Positions 6,095 to 14,805 are shown, counted from the first letter of the stretch. The stretch is 31,293 bases of DNA from an uncultured Eubacteriales bacterium (GCA_905201505.1 CAJKOJ010000019.1:1-31293); one strand, 5' to 3'. Notes: generated from the sequence alone by a model not told the origin. Numbers and translations are program-made.

Positions 6095-6125
6095 ATAAGA
6101 CCAGAGAACCGCCTCCTGGTCTTAA
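6095..6125 (+). terminator. Hairpin closing CRISPR array 3
   Basis: TAAGACCAG/CTGGTCTTA (6096-6104/6116-6124), a slightly degenerate copy of the hairpins behind arrays 1 and 2. Confidence 0.7.
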
Positions 6126-6156
6126 TGAATATTACTAGTATATATTTATATTAAAT

Positions 6157-6184
6157 AAAAAAAGAGGTTTAACCTCTTTTTTAT
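6157..6184. terminator. Bidirectional terminator between array 3 and the minus-strand genes
   Basis: Palindrome AAAAAGAGGTT/AACCTCTTTTT centred at 6170-6171, with A and T runs on both sides. It can stop transcripts from the array and from the gene at 6335-6529. Confidence 0.7.
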
Positions 6185-6334
6185 TGCGTTTAATTGTAGT
6201 ATAGAAAAAATAATTTTTATGTTTTTGATTGTGGCTTTTTAAAATATATATAACTGTATAAAGCATGGTTGAGACAGATTTGTGTTAGGTTATTTATACA
6301 GTTAAGACAGTATTAATTATTGTATATAATTAAT

Positions 6335-6529
6335 TTAATCTAAGGGGTAAATTTCACTTTCTTTTAATTGTATTTTACCGTATTGACTTTCGTATGCTTT
6401 AATTTTTAATTTGATTATGTATTCGAGTGTATTTGTTAAGGAACGATTATCTTCTTTAGCTATGATTTTTATTTTTGCGTATAAAATAGGGTCTAACCTT
6501 AATGTAAATTGTACTTTTGTAACAGCCAT
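6335..6529 (-). CDS. Small ribbon-helix-helix (Arc/CopG-like) protein
   Basis: A 64-aa protein. Residues ~5-10 (KVQFTLRLD) form the DNA-contacting beta strand, followed by two helices (PILYAKIKIIAKEDN, then RSLTNTLEYIIKLKIKAYESQ) with the usual RSLTNTLEYII pattern of the ribbon-helix-helix fold. Such proteins act as dimeric repressors, often of plasmid, phage or TA genes. GAAAGGA (6544-6538) is a good ribosome binding site 8 nt from the start. The gene stands alone, convergent with array 3 and far from recX, so its target is unknown; an autoregulated phage or mobile-element remnant is possible. Confidence 0.8.
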   Translation of the reverse strand: MAVTKVQFTLRLDPILYAKIKIIAKEDNRSLTNTLEYIIKLKIKAYESQYGKIQLKESEIYPLD

Positions 6530-6836
6530 AAAATGTATCCTTTCATTATAATATAAAAAAATTACACCAAACGTTCAAACATATATTTTAAAGTAAGTAA
6601 ACATAGAAAAATATTTTTTCTATGCGGATAGCAGATAAAAGCTATTTTAGTTATTTTAATTTCCTTAAATGTTTATATGTCATTACTTTCTATATAATTA
6701 TATTTCTTTGTTTATAATTACACAAGCTGCAAGTTGTAATGACATTAGCTACGCCTTAGGAGGTATTTATAACTAAGCAGTATATTTAAATGTTAAATAC
6801 AAAATATTGCAACAATATAAGTAATATAAAACAAAA
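6530..6836. other. AT-rich intergenic region without recognisable genes
   Basis: No open frame with a ribosome binding site is found. A sequence like a ribosome binding site (AGGAGGTATTTATAA, ~6759) is not followed by a usable frame. On the minus strand TTGAAC (6578-6573), 17 nt, TATATT (6555-6550) could be the promoter of the ribbon-helix-helix gene, but it would leave a very short leader. Confidence 0.4.
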
Positions 6837-6870
6837 GGGACTGATTGCTGTAGAATAAGCATTCAGTCCC
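6832..6870 (-). terminator. Terminator of the MATE-recX transcript
   Basis: On the minus strand GGGACTGA/TCAGTCCC (6870-6863/6844-6837) followed by TTTTGTTTT. Confidence 0.8.
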
Positions 6871-6942
6871 GACAAATTATCAATTAAAATATTAAAGTTA
6901 GTATATATTAAATAATAAATTAGCAATACAAGGCATAGAATA

Positions 6943-7554
6943 TCAGCAGTACTCTTCCAAAGCTCTTTTTATGTCATCGGAGTTAAAGCCTCGTCTAAGT
7001 AAAAAATTAAAGTGTTTTTGTTTTTCTTTCAAGTCAATAGGTGTATCCTTTATTCTTTTTTCAAGAAGGTTTTTTATAATTTCATCTGTATCTTCAATAT
7101 TTAAATTTTGAAGTGCGTTTTCAATTGCTGATGTATTTACTCCGCGTTTGTAAAGTTCTGTTTTTATACGCTGAGGTCCCCATTTTTTTATACTGCGGCA
7201 GTCATTTGCATACATCTGTGCATAAGCTTCATCGTCAATATATTTATATTTTATCATAGAGGATATAACTCTTTCAATAATGTCGTCTGAGTATTCTTCT
7301 TCTTTCAGCTTATCTCTAACTTCTTTTTCTGTACGCATTTTAAAGCCTATAAATCTGTCAGCTTTTTTATAAGCATTTGCATAGACAGCGTTGTCTATAA
7401 TATAGTTATAGCGTTCCTGTGTAAGTGTATCACCGATTTTTAATCCCATAAAGAGACAGTCATTTTTATCTATACCAAAGGCAAATTTGCCGTCAATAAA
7501 AACGGAAAGCCTGCTTTGATTTTTAACCTGGGGCTGTATATCTGTTATTATCAT
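6943..7554 (-). CDS. recX: Regulatory protein RecX
   Basis: A 203-aa protein of the RecX family, which binds RecA filaments and modulates recombination and the SOS response. Recognisable stretches are FIDGKFAFGI near the N-terminus, the three-helix repeats with GFKMRTEKEVRDKL, YKYIDDEAYAQMYANDC and KKWGPQRIKTELYKRGV, and a C-terminal repeat with RRGFNSDDIKRAL. The length fits Gram-positive RecX with an N-terminal extension. It begins 35 bp after the MATE gene and probably shares its transcript; recA is not in the window. A terminator follows at 6870-6832. Confidence 0.92.
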   Translation of the reverse strand: MIITDIQPQVKNQSRLSVFIDGKFAFGIDKNDCLFMGLKIGDTLTQERYNYIIDNAVYANAYKKADRFIGFKMRTEKEVRDKLKEEEYSDDIIERVISSMIKYKYIDDEAYAQMYANDCRSIKKWGPQRIKTELYKRGVNTSAIENALQNLNIEDTDEIIKNLLEKRIKDTPIDLKEKQKHFNFLLRRGFNSDDIKRALEEYC

Positions 7555-7589
7555 AGTAATATTTTTTCCTTTCTGAATATAATAAAGGT

Positions 7590-8954
7590 TTATTCAGTCT
7601 TGTGAATTCTCCATCTCCACCAGCCCAGTTTATAGCAGACATACATAATAACAGCTGAAATACCATTACTTGCAACAACTGAGTACCACACACTTTGTTC
7701 AGCCATATTAAAGAAATGACTGAATATGAAAAGTGTTGCAAATCTGAATATCCACAATCTTGCAGCATCGACAATCATTGTCACTATGGTGTTGCCTGCA
7801 CCGTTGAACAAACCGACGGTGTTGTTATAAATAGCGTTAGTCCAGCACCAAAATGCCATTATTGATAAAAAGTTGGCGGCTAAAGGTATAACATTTGCGT
7901 CGGAGGAAAAAATCATAACAATAGCTGTGGAAATAAAATTACGTGAAAGTATAAATCCTGCTATTAAAAGGAAAACCACGGACATAAGGCGTGACTTTCT
8001 GTAAGCGTCAACTGCCCTGTCTGTTTGTCCTGCTCCTATATTCTGACCGACTATTGTAGCAACAGCAGAGCCCATTGCATTGGCAGGCATTGTAATTATA
8101 CCGTTTATTCTGTTGCCTATTCCGTAAGCTGCCATAGCGTTGTTACCATATACGAGAACATTTTTTGTCATAAGGAGAAAGCCGAACTGCATTGTGGAGT
8201 TACCTATTGCTGTAGGCAAGCCAATGGAAATTATTCTATGGAACATTTTTTTGCTGAATTTAAAGCCTTTAAGATTAATTGATATTTCGTTTTTGGTATT
8301 AAAAAGGCTTAAAGCCGCAATTATGGCACAAGGGACTTTTGCTATCATTGTGGCAAATGCCGCACCTGCAATTCCCCATTTGAAAACCATAATAAACAGC
8401 GGGTCAAATATCATATTTAAAACAATACCGAGCATATTAAGTTTCATAGGTCTGATAGTGTCGCCCTGAGCCTGATTAACAGCGGAAAATATGTTAATCA
8501 TAAAAAGGAAGGGCAGGTCAGTAATAACTATTCTTAAGTATGTTGTGCCCATTCTGTGAACAGTTTCATTTGCTCCGAGCCAGGTAACAATGGAAGGGGT
8601 AAACAAAAAGCAGAGTATGCCGCATATAAATGCGAATATCATTGAGCATACAAAAATATGATTTGCCATAGAGCGGGAGTTTTCCTTATCTCTTGCACCT
8701 ACATACTGAGATATAAGTATTGAACCGGCAAGGGTTAAGCCTGCACCAAAATTAATAATTATATTCTGCATAGGGCTGACAAGGGAAATTGACGCCATTT
8801 CATCTGTTCCCAATTTACCGAGCCAGTAAGTATCGGTAAGGTTATACATAGTTTGTATAAAGTTATTTATTACTATGGGGACAGCAAGTGAAAGTATGGC
8901 ACTTATCATATTGCCCGAAAGTATTGTTTCTGTATTTTTTGCGGCTTTAGACAT
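7590..8954 (-). CDS. MATE family multidrug/sodium antiporter
   Basis: A 454-aa integral membrane protein with about 12 hydrophobic segments in two six-helix halves, as in NorM/DinF-type MATE exporters. Family stretches include IVINNFIQTMYNLTDTYWLGKLGTDEMA in the first half (shown here only as a landmark: PIVINNF, TDTYWLG) and GLPTAIGNSTMQFGFLL in the second. Substrate cannot be told from sequence. The frame extends upstream to a TTG at 8984, but AGGAAGGAG (8972-8964) is placed 9 nt before the ATG at 8954 (MSKAAKN), which I take as the start. It is co-directional with recX. Confidence 0.92.
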   Translation of the reverse strand: MSKAAKNTETILSGNMISAILSLAVPIVINNFIQTMYNLTDTYWLGKLGTDEMASISLVSPMQNIIINFGAGLTLAGSILISQYVGARDKENSRSMANHIFVCSMIFAFICGILCFLFTPSIVTWLGANETVHRMGTTYLRIVITDLPFLFMINIFSAVNQAQGDTIRPMKLNMLGIVLNMIFDPLFIMVFKWGIAGAAFATMIAKVPCAIIAALSLFNTKNEISINLKGFKFSKKMFHRIISIGLPTAIGNSTMQFGFLLMTKNVLVYGNNAMAAYGIGNRINGIITMPANAMGSAVATIVGQNIGAGQTDRAVDAYRKSRLMSVVFLLIAGFILSRNFISTAIVMIFSSDANVIPLAANFLSIMAFWCWTNAIYNNTVGLFNGAGNTIVTMIVDAARLWIFRFATLFIFSHFFNMAEQSVWYSVVASNGISAVIMYVCYKLGWWRWRIHKTE

Positions 8955-9140
8955 AATGTCATGCTCCTTCCTGTGGTTCTTCAACAGTCTGTAAATTTAT
9001 TGTACAGCAAAAAATCAATAAATTCCATTAATATATTTTTGTATATGGAAAAAGTACTGAAATATTGTGTTTTGCCTGCAATGAAAATAAAAACAGGGAG
9101 ACTGATAAATTTATTTTACCATAATTTATAAAAATAACTA

Positions 9141-9169
9141 TTGTGAAATCATTGAATTTGTTTTATTAT
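9141..9169 (+). promoter_or_regulatory. Promoter of the PHP-smpB-malic enzyme operon
   Basis: TTGTGA (9141-9146), 17-nt spacer, TATTAT (9164-9169). The start codon is 20 nt behind the -10 box, giving a short leader with AGAGGTGGG as ribosome binding site. Confidence 0.55.
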
Positions 9170-9188
9170 ATATAAGAGGTGGGTTTAT

Positions 9189-10049
9189 ATGAATACTGTT
9201 GATTTGCATACGCACAGCACTTTTTCAGACGGTACTTTTACGCCTAAGGAACTTGTGATATATGGTGCAAAAAAGGGACTTTCAGCTTTGGCACTTACTG
9301 ACCACGATACTTTGGAGGGAAATGATGAGGCTGTATTTTACGGAGAAAAGTACGGCATTGAAATTATAAGGGGTATAGAAATTTCAACAGAGTATGAAAG
9401 TACTGAACTGCATATTGTGGGACTGTTTATGGATAATGAAAGGGAAGAACTTATAAGTGCCCTTAAAGGTCTCAGAGAAAGCAGAAAAACAAGAAACATT
9501 GAAATGGTTCAAAAACTTAATGAGATTGGTATAAATATAAACTATGATGAAATTGCGGAAAGTGCAAAAGGTGATGTTATTACTAGGGCACACATTGCAA
9601 AGGAAGTAATTAAAAAAGGTTATGCCTCATCTAACAATGAGGTTTTTGACAGATATATAGGAAGAGATAAGCCTGCTTATGTAAAGAGAACTGTACTGCC
9701 GTGGCAGGATACTCTAAGGCTTATATGTGAAAGCGGAGGTTTGCCAATACTTGCACATCCACTACTATACAGGATTTCTCAAAGAAGGCTTGAAATGATA
9801 TTGGGTGAGCTTGCAAAGTGCGGTCTGGCAGGGATTGAGGCATATTATTCAACTCACTCTGCGTCTGAAATTAAGTTTGTTAAAATGCTTGCAGACAAAA
9901 ACAGACTGAAGCTGAGCGGTGGAAGCGACTTTCACGGTGAAAACAAACCAAAACTGGATTTGGGAACAGGATACGGAAATTTGCAGGTTCCATACGAAGT
10001 CCTTGAGGGACTTAAAAAGGAGCTGAAATCGAGAAAGAGTATTGTATAA
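9189..10049 (+). CDS. PHP-domain phosphoesterase (RNase AM / nucleoside bisphosphate phosphatase type)
   Basis: A 286-aa protein of the PHP family. The metal-binding N-terminus is DLHTHSTFSDG (His7, His9), followed by ALTDHDTLEG (~38-47), GIEISTEY (~64-71), LAHPLLY (~191-197) and GGSDFHGENKP (~255-265). These are the histidines and aspartates expected of the trinuclear metal site. The size and motif order fit YciV/RNase AM-type enzymes, which remove 5' nucleotides or dephosphorylate 3',5'-nucleoside bisphosphates. Substrate is inferred from the family. It leads a run with smpB (18 bp later) and malic enzyme. Confidence 0.85.
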   Translation: MNTVDLHTHSTFSDGTFTPKELVIYGAKKGLSALALTDHDTLEGNDEAVFYGEKYGIEIIRGIEISTEYESTELHIVGLFMDNEREELISALKGLRESRKTRNIEMVQKLNEIGININYDEIAESAKGDVITRAHIAKEVIKKGYASSNNEVFDRYIGRDKPAYVKRTVLPWQDTLRLICESGGLPILAHPLLYRISQRRLEMILGELAKCGLAGIEAYYSTHSASEIKFVKMLADKNRLKLSGGSDFHGENKPKLDLGTGYGNLQVPYEVLEGLKKELKSRKSIV

Positions 10050-10067
10050 TAGAGGAAGGAGCACAAA

Positions 10068-10541
10068 ATGCCTAAAAATAAAAGTGAAAACAGGCTTATA
10101 GCACAAAATAAAAAGGCTTACCACGATTATTTTATACTGGAGACCTTTCAGGCAGGAATTGCACTGACGGGAACAGAGGTGAAATCCCTGCGTCAGGGAA
10201 AGTGCAATCTAAAGGAAAGCTATATTCAAATAGAAAACGGTGAGGCTATTATAAAACAAATGCATATAAGTCCTTATGAACAAGGAAATATATTTAACCA
10301 CGACCCTTTGGCAGACAGACGGCTGCTGCTGCATAAATATGAAATAAACAAGCTTATTGGTGCAGTGACAAGAGACGGGCACACAATTGTGCCTCTTAAA
10401 ATATACTTTAAGGGGAGCCTTGTTAAGGTTGACATTGCCATTGCAAAGGGTAAAAAACTGTATGATAAGCGACAGGATATTGCAAAAAAGGACGCACAGA
10501 GAAGTGCTGAGAAGGAATTTAAACATAAATTACAGATTTAA
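10068..10541 (+). CDS. smpB: SsrA-binding protein SmpB
   Basis: A 157-aa protein that binds tmRNA and brings it to stalled ribosomes for trans-translation. It is full length for the family. Typical stretches are NKKAYHDYFILETFQAGIAL (N-terminal beta barrel), GTEVKSLRQGKCNLKESY, and the basic C-terminal tail KGKKLYDKRQDIAKKDAQR that enters the mRNA channel. AAGGAG lies 8 nt before the start. The ssrA gene itself is not seen in the window. Confidence 0.97.
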   Translation: MPKNKSENRLIAQNKKAYHDYFILETFQAGIALTGTEVKSLRQGKCNLKESYIQIENGEAIIKQMHISPYEQGNIFNHDPLADRRLLLHKYEINKLIGAVTRDGHTIVPLKIYFKGSLVKVDIAIAKGKKLYDKRQDIAKKDAQRSAEKEFKHKLQI

Positions 10542-10567
10542 AATATAAAGACAAAGGAGAAAAGAAA

Positions 10568-11743
10568 ATGGATTACAAAAAGGCCGCTATGGAAAAACAT
10601 AAAGAATGGGCAGGTAAAATTGAGGTTATATCAAGGGCGGAGGTCAACAATGCCGATGATTTGTCAGTAGCTTATACTCCCGGAGTTGCAGAGCCATGTC
10701 TTGCAATAAAAGAAAATCCTGAAAAAGTTTATGAGCTTACAAGAAAGCACAATATGGTAGCTGTAATAACTGACGGTTCCGCCGTACTGGGACTGGGAAA
10801 TATAGGCGGTGTTGCAGGTATGCCAGTAATGGAGGGCAAATGCGTGCTCTTTAAGGAATTTGCAGATGTGGACGCTTTCCCTATTTGCGTAAACACTCAG
10901 GATACTGATGAAGTTGTAAACACAATTTATCACATCTCAGACAGCTTTGGAGGAATTAACCTTGAGGATATTGGTGCTCCAAGGTGTTTTGAAATAGAAG
11001 AAAGACTGAAAAAAATGTGCAAAATCCCTGTATTTCATGATGACCAGCACGGTACAGCTGTAGTTGTGCTTTCAGGTATAAGAAATGCTTTAAAGCTGAC
11101 AGGCAAGAAAGCTGAAGAGTGCAAGGTGGCAATGAGCGGAGCAGGTGCCGCAGGAACAGCAATAGCTAAACTGCTTTTAAAGGCAGGGTTTAAGAATATA
11201 GTAATGAGAAATATTGACGGTGTTATTTCAGCTGACAAGAGCTATGACGACCCGTCTCTTACAGAACTTGCAAATATTACAAACCCTGACAGAGAGGATG
11301 GAACTCTTGCTGATATAGTAAATGGTGCAGATATATTTATAGGTGTTTCAGCACCTAATATTCTGACAGGTGAAATGGTTAAGACTATGAATAAGGATGC
11401 AATAATATTTGCTATGGCAAATCCTAATCCTGAAATTTTGCCTGATACTGCACTTGAGGCAGGGGCTAAGGTTGTGGCAACTGGACGTTCAGACTATCCT
11501 AACCAAATTAATAATGTGCTTGCTTTCCCCGGTATTTTTAGAGGTGCTTTAGATGTGAGAGCAAGTGATATAAATGAGGAAATGATGCTTGCCGCATCTG
11601 ACGCTATTTCAAAACTTGTAACTGATGAGGACCTTGCTAAGGGTATTATTATACCGTCTGCCCTTAATAAAAGCGTTTCAAAGGATATAGCAGCGGCTGT
11701 TGCTGAAGCGGCAAGAAGAACAGGCGTTGCAAGAATTAAATAA
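10568..11743 (+). CDS. Malic enzyme (NAD(P)-dependent, oxaloacetate-decarboxylating type)
   Basis: A 391-aa cytosolic enzyme converting malate to pyruvate and CO2 with reduction of NAD(P)+. It is the short bacterial form. SVAYTPGVAEPC (~36-47) holds the catalytic Tyr, VITDGSAVLGLGNIG (~68-82) leads into the active site, FHDDQHGTA (~156-164) supplies metal-binding Asp residues, and MSGAGAAGTAIAKLLL (~187-202) is the Rossmann nucleotide loop. FAMANPNPEI and GRSDYPNQINN are further conserved stretches. Cofactor preference cannot be read with certainty. It follows smpB by 26 bp with AAAGGAG as ribosome binding site. No clear terminator follows. Confidence 0.95.
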   Translation: MDYKKAAMEKHKEWAGKIEVISRAEVNNADDLSVAYTPGVAEPCLAIKENPEKVYELTRKHNMVAVITDGSAVLGLGNIGGVAGMPVMEGKCVLFKEFADVDAFPICVNTQDTDEVVNTIYHISDSFGGINLEDIGAPRCFEIEERLKKMCKIPVFHDDQHGTAVVVLSGIRNALKLTGKKAEECKVAMSGAGAAGTAIAKLLLKAGFKNIVMRNIDGVISADKSYDDPSLTELANITNPDREDGTLADIVNGADIFIGVSAPNILTGEMVKTMNKDAIIFAMANPNPEILPDTALEAGAKVVATGRSDYPNQINNVLAFPGIFRGALDVRASDINEEMMLAASDAISKLVTDEDLAKGIIIPSALNKSVSKDIAAAVAEAARRTGVARIK

Positions 11744-11878
11744 ATATTATGTGAAATGAAATAATAATGTAATATAAAATCCTTTATAAATGTGATATAA
11801 TAATTTATAGAAAGTTTAATGGAAATTAATTATTGTTTTTATAATATTTTACCAAAATTAACGTAATAGTAATTTTGC

Positions 11879-11895
11879 TGTAACAGTATTGTAAT
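11879..11895 (+). promoter_or_regulatory. Putative WalR (YycF) binding box
   Basis: TGTAAC-AGTAT-TGTAAT is an exact match to the WalR consensus TGTWAH-N5-TGTWAH. It lies 10 nt upstream of a possible -10 box TATACT (11906-11911) and takes the place of a poor -35, the position expected for an activator site. It precedes the gene run that includes the walH- and walI-like genes. Confidence 0.55.
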
Positions 11896-11998
11896 AATAA
11901 TGGTGTATACTATATATAGTAAGTGAGATATGAACAAGTAACTATATATTGATATTTAACGTTATAAATAAATTTTTCGGAAGGAGGCAGCTGATATT

Positions 11999-12451
11999 AT
12001 GAAAAAACTTTTAATTGCATTTTGTGCTGTATTTGCAGCAGTATTTATGATGTTGGCTATGCCTGCGTCTGCACACGCTGCTCCTGTTAATAATTTTAAA
12101 ATTACAAGCGGTATTAATACAGATAAAACTTCTGAAATTACATTTGATTCTTCAAGGGTTATTTCCGGAACTGCTGAGGCAGGTGCTAAAATTACAATTA
12201 CTATTTATGAACCTGTTACAGTAAATGGAAATACCACTTATAAATACATAAGATCATACAATATTACTGTTGGTTCAAGCGGTATTTTCAGCCAGAATAT
12301 AAGCCTTAAAGAGGGCAAGAACTATGTTGTTGCAGCAGCTCGCAAAGACGGCAAGTATTCTGAGGTGAGAACTACAATAACCAGAAAAAATGCCGTGCTT
12401 AAAGCAACACTTTCTCAAAGTATTGCTGTACCCGGAAGCAGTAACTGGTAA
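11999..12451 (+). CDS. Exported single-domain protein with Ig-like fold (unknown function)
   Basis: A 150-aa protein. Residues 1-27 are a signal peptide ending ASAHA-APV. The rest (VISGTAEAGAKITITIYEPV, FSQNISLKEGKNYVVAAARKDGKYSEVRTTITRK) has the alternating pattern of a bacterial Ig-like or cadherin-like beta sandwich: the 'SGTAEAGAKITI' strand followed by 'G.F...I.L.EGKN.V.V.A' is typical of adhesin Ig modules. Strong AAGGAGG 11 nt before the start. It sits 35 bp before the walH-like gene behind a WalR-like box, so it may be an envelope protein made together with the WalHI regulators; this link is inference. Confidence 0.72.
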   Translation: MKKLLIAFCAVFAAVFMMLAMPASAHAAPVNNFKITSGINTDKTSEITFDSSRVISGTAEAGAKITITIYEPVTVNGNTTYKYIRSYNITVGSSGIFSQNISLKEGKNYVVAAARKDGKYSEVRTTITRKNAVLKATLSQSIAVPGSSNW

Positions 12452-12486
12452 TATAAAATTTTGAATAACAATAAAGGTATAAATAT

Positions 12487-13821
12487 ATGAAAAACTTCGG
12501 AAAGAATTTTATTATTGCTTTTTTGATGGTTTTGGCTATTTATCAGACAGGTGAGTTATGGTTTGGAGATTTTTCAGACCATAACTTTTTTTCATTTATC
12601 AGTCATAATGAAAATTCCTATGCTAAAAATGTAGCCTATACTTTAGACAGACTGATTATAAACCTTGGTGATAACAAGGTTATCTGCCGTGCAAGCAATA
12701 TTTATGACAGTGAGTATAAGGCTCAGTTTGACAAAGCGGTATCAGTTGCTCTTACAAAAGGAACACTGGTTGAAAATGCAGGGAACATTGAATGGAGCAG
12801 TATATTAAATAACAGAGCCATCATTTATGAATACAGCTGCAGTTTCAGCGGCAGGGATTTGTCAGGAATATTTAATGTGAAAAGTGACAACTGTGCTAAA
12901 ATTAAGAGCTATGATACCATTATTATTTCACCAAGAGCCGATAATTCTTATATGAGGGTTATTTTTTATGATTCTGTCAATGAAAGCAGTTCATACGCAG
13001 AGCTTAAAAGCAACAGCGTTATAGGAAAATGTTATGAGACAAGCTCTGAACTCAGTGCAATGGACAATGATATTTACTATATATCAAGTGCAGAAAGTGG
13101 ATTTGATATATTCAGCAGCAACAAGTTTATTCCTCAGAGTGAATCAGAGGTTTACAGCTACAGTGCTATAGAACCGCATTTTACTATGAGTGATATTTCT
13201 ATGATTGAAAAAAATGCAAATATATTTTTTGACAATACGGTTTCAAAGGATTATACAAAAAATAATGGAAATTATACATTCAGAAATGAAACAACTGTTG
13301 TGAGATTTTACAGCAATTCTGTCTTGGAATATTTTAATTATGATACCAAAAGTAAAGAGGACCACAGCTTTTCGGGTAATTATGTGTCTGCAATAAATCT
13401 GATAAAGCAGGATAACTTTGTTACAAATGAGTTTTACCTTGATGATTATGTATATAACGAAGGTCAGTATGTGTTCTATTTTAATTATAAAATAAATGAT
13501 CTGCCTCTTGTACCAAGTGAAGAAATAAAAAATTCTACAGGTATGAAAAGTTTTATTGAAGTAACTGTGTCAAACGGAAGTGTTGACAAATATAAAAAGT
13601 ATGCGTGCAGATATACAATTTCAGATAGAATTACTTTAAATGCAAAGGTGGATTTTATAGGGGCTATTGATAAAATATATGAACAGTTATATCCTAATGA
13701 AAATGAGACCAAGCCTGTGGATAATATTACATTGGCTTATATTGCCGATAACAGAAGTTTCGGCTTGAACTGGATTATTAATATCAGCGGTCAGGATTAT
13801 ATCGTTGCTGCGGAGGGATAG
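12487..13821 (+). CDS. WalH (YycH)-like membrane-anchored regulator
   Basis: A 444-aa protein with one N-terminal membrane anchor (MKNFGKNFIIAFLMVLAIYQTGELWFG) and a large outside domain. Position (directly before a WalI-like protein, with murA, walJ and rlmH behind) and topology match YycH/WalH, which together with WalI modulates the cell-wall histidine kinase WalK. Sequence similarity to Bacillus WalH is not obvious to me by eye, so the call rests mostly on layout. The genes walR and walK, usually just upstream, are missing here. Weak ribosome binding site AAAGG. The stop is 8 bp before the next gene. Confidence 0.66.
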   Translation: MKNFGKNFIIAFLMVLAIYQTGELWFGDFSDHNFFSFISHNENSYAKNVAYTLDRLIINLGDNKVICRASNIYDSEYKAQFDKAVSVALTKGTLVENAGNIEWSSILNNRAIIYEYSCSFSGRDLSGIFNVKSDNCAKIKSYDTIIISPRADNSYMRVIFYDSVNESSSYAELKSNSVIGKCYETSSELSAMDNDIYYISSAESGFDIFSSNKFIPQSESEVYSYSAIEPHFTMSDISMIEKNANIFFDNTVSKDYTKNNGNYTFRNETTVVRFYSNSVLEYFNYDTKSKEDHSFSGNYVSAINLIKQDNFVTNEFYLDDYVYNEGQYVFYFNYKINDLPLVPSEEIKNSTGMKSFIEVTVSNGSVDKYKKYACRYTISDRITLNAKVDFIGAIDKIYEQLYPNENETKPVDNITLAYIADNRSFGLNWIINISGQDYIVAAEG

Positions 13822-13829
13822 ATAATTTT

Positions 13830-14651
13830 ATGGAATGGTCAAGAGCTAAAAAATATACAATTATTATTCTTATAATTTTAAATCTGGTTCTCTTATGTCT
13901 GAACATTTACAAGGGACTTGAAACAAGGCTTGGCAGTGAAAGGATTAAAGATGTTATTTCTCTTCTTAAAGCAGAGGGTATAACTGTTGAATGTCCTTTG
14001 CCGAGGGATTACAGCCCTCTTGCAGAAATTACAACAAGTGATTACAGCTTTGATTATATCAAACTTGAAAAAACATTTATGGAAGGTGAAACAAACGTAA
14101 AAAGAACAGATGAGTATAACAGCGTTGTGTTTATATCAGACAACTCACGTATTGTTATAAAAGGAAGCTCTGTTAATTTTACGTCACAATATGCCAGAGA
14201 GTTTAATAATGATAATGACGTTAAACTCTATACAGATAAAATGGTGGAAAGAATAAATGAGAATTTCGGAAGTTATAAGTTTCACTCCCTGTATGAAACA
14301 GACGAAGGGTATGTTGTGAAATATTATGAGAAATTCAATGGGCGTAATGTGTACAGCAATTTTGCTTATTTTACAGTTAAAGGTAAAAATATTGCACTCG
14401 CACTTAATTACACAAAGCTTGGAAGTGAACTGAGTGAAAAAAACAGTATTTATGCTGCTGATGAGGCTTTATATGCAGCTGATGATTATATTAAAGAGGA
14501 TAATAAAAATGCCCGTATTAAAAGCATTGAACTGGGATATTATGTAATTGGTTCAAACTACGGCGGCGAAGACTTTGCGATACCCTTTTACAATATAACA
14601 GCGGGGAATAAGGAATATTATGTAAATGCTTATACAGGAGAGTGTTTTTAA
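13830..14651 (+). CDS. WalI (YycI)-like membrane-anchored regulator
   Basis: A 273-aa protein. The start MEWSRAKKYTIIILIILNLVLL (given only to show the pattern MEWSRAK plus a single anchor helix) is typical of the YycI family, whose members begin M-(D/E)-W-(S/N)-(R/K)-(A/T)-K. An outside domain of ~240 residues follows, with LLKAEGITVECPLP near its start and a C-terminal YYVNAYTGECF, as in YycI-like folds that resemble YycH domains. It is known to pair with WalH and WalK at the membrane. The gene is 8 bp behind walH with GGAGGGAT as ribosome binding site, so the two are co-translated. Confidence 0.78.
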   Translation: MEWSRAKKYTIIILIILNLVLLCLNIYKGLETRLGSERIKDVISLLKAEGITVECPLPRDYSPLAEITTSDYSFDYIKLEKTFMEGETNVKRTDEYNSVVFISDNSRIVIKGSSVNFTSQYAREFNNDNDVKLYTDKMVERINENFGSYKFHSLYETDEGYVVKYYEKFNGRNVYSNFAYFTVKGKNIALALNYTKLGSELSEKNSIYAADEALYAADDYIKEDNKNARIKSIELGYYVIGSNYGGEDFAIPFYNITAGNKEYYVNAYTGECF

Positions 14652-14689
14652 TATTTTGCTGCGTTTTTCGTCAAAATTTTTAAAAATCC

Positions 14690-14718
14690 TTGACAATGTC
14701 TTTTTTTGCTGATAATAT
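14690..14718 (+). promoter_or_regulatory. Distal murA promoter
   Basis: TTGACA (14690-14695), 17-nt spacer, TAATAT (14713-14718). Confidence 0.65.
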
Positions 14719-14776
14719 TAAAAGGTTGAAATGTAAAAACTGTTTAAAGTTTATATGTTTTGACCTTATTTTTATA

Positions 14777-14805
14777 TTGAAAAAAATGTGGAATTAAGAT
14801 ATACT
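14777..14805 (+). promoter_or_regulatory. Proximal murA promoter
   Basis: TTGAAA (14777-14782), 17-nt spacer, TATACT (14800-14805). With the distal promoter it gives murA-walJ-rlmH two tandem starts independent of walHI. Confidence 0.65.

Noticed and set aside
5524..6138. Open frames through the CRISPR arrays on both strands (FKRNKSCIET-type repeats)
   Set aside because: They are translations of the 30-nt repeats and spacers, have no ribosome binding site and change frame with spacer length.
3300..6330. Possible cas genes near the arrays
   Set aside because: No frame longer than the small toxins exists between the arrays, and none of the flanking genes resembles a Cas protein. No tracrRNA-like anti-repeat was noticed either.
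8955..8984. TTG start adding ten residues to the MATE protein
   Set aside because: The strong AGGAAGGAG lies inside this extension and points to the ATG at 8954.
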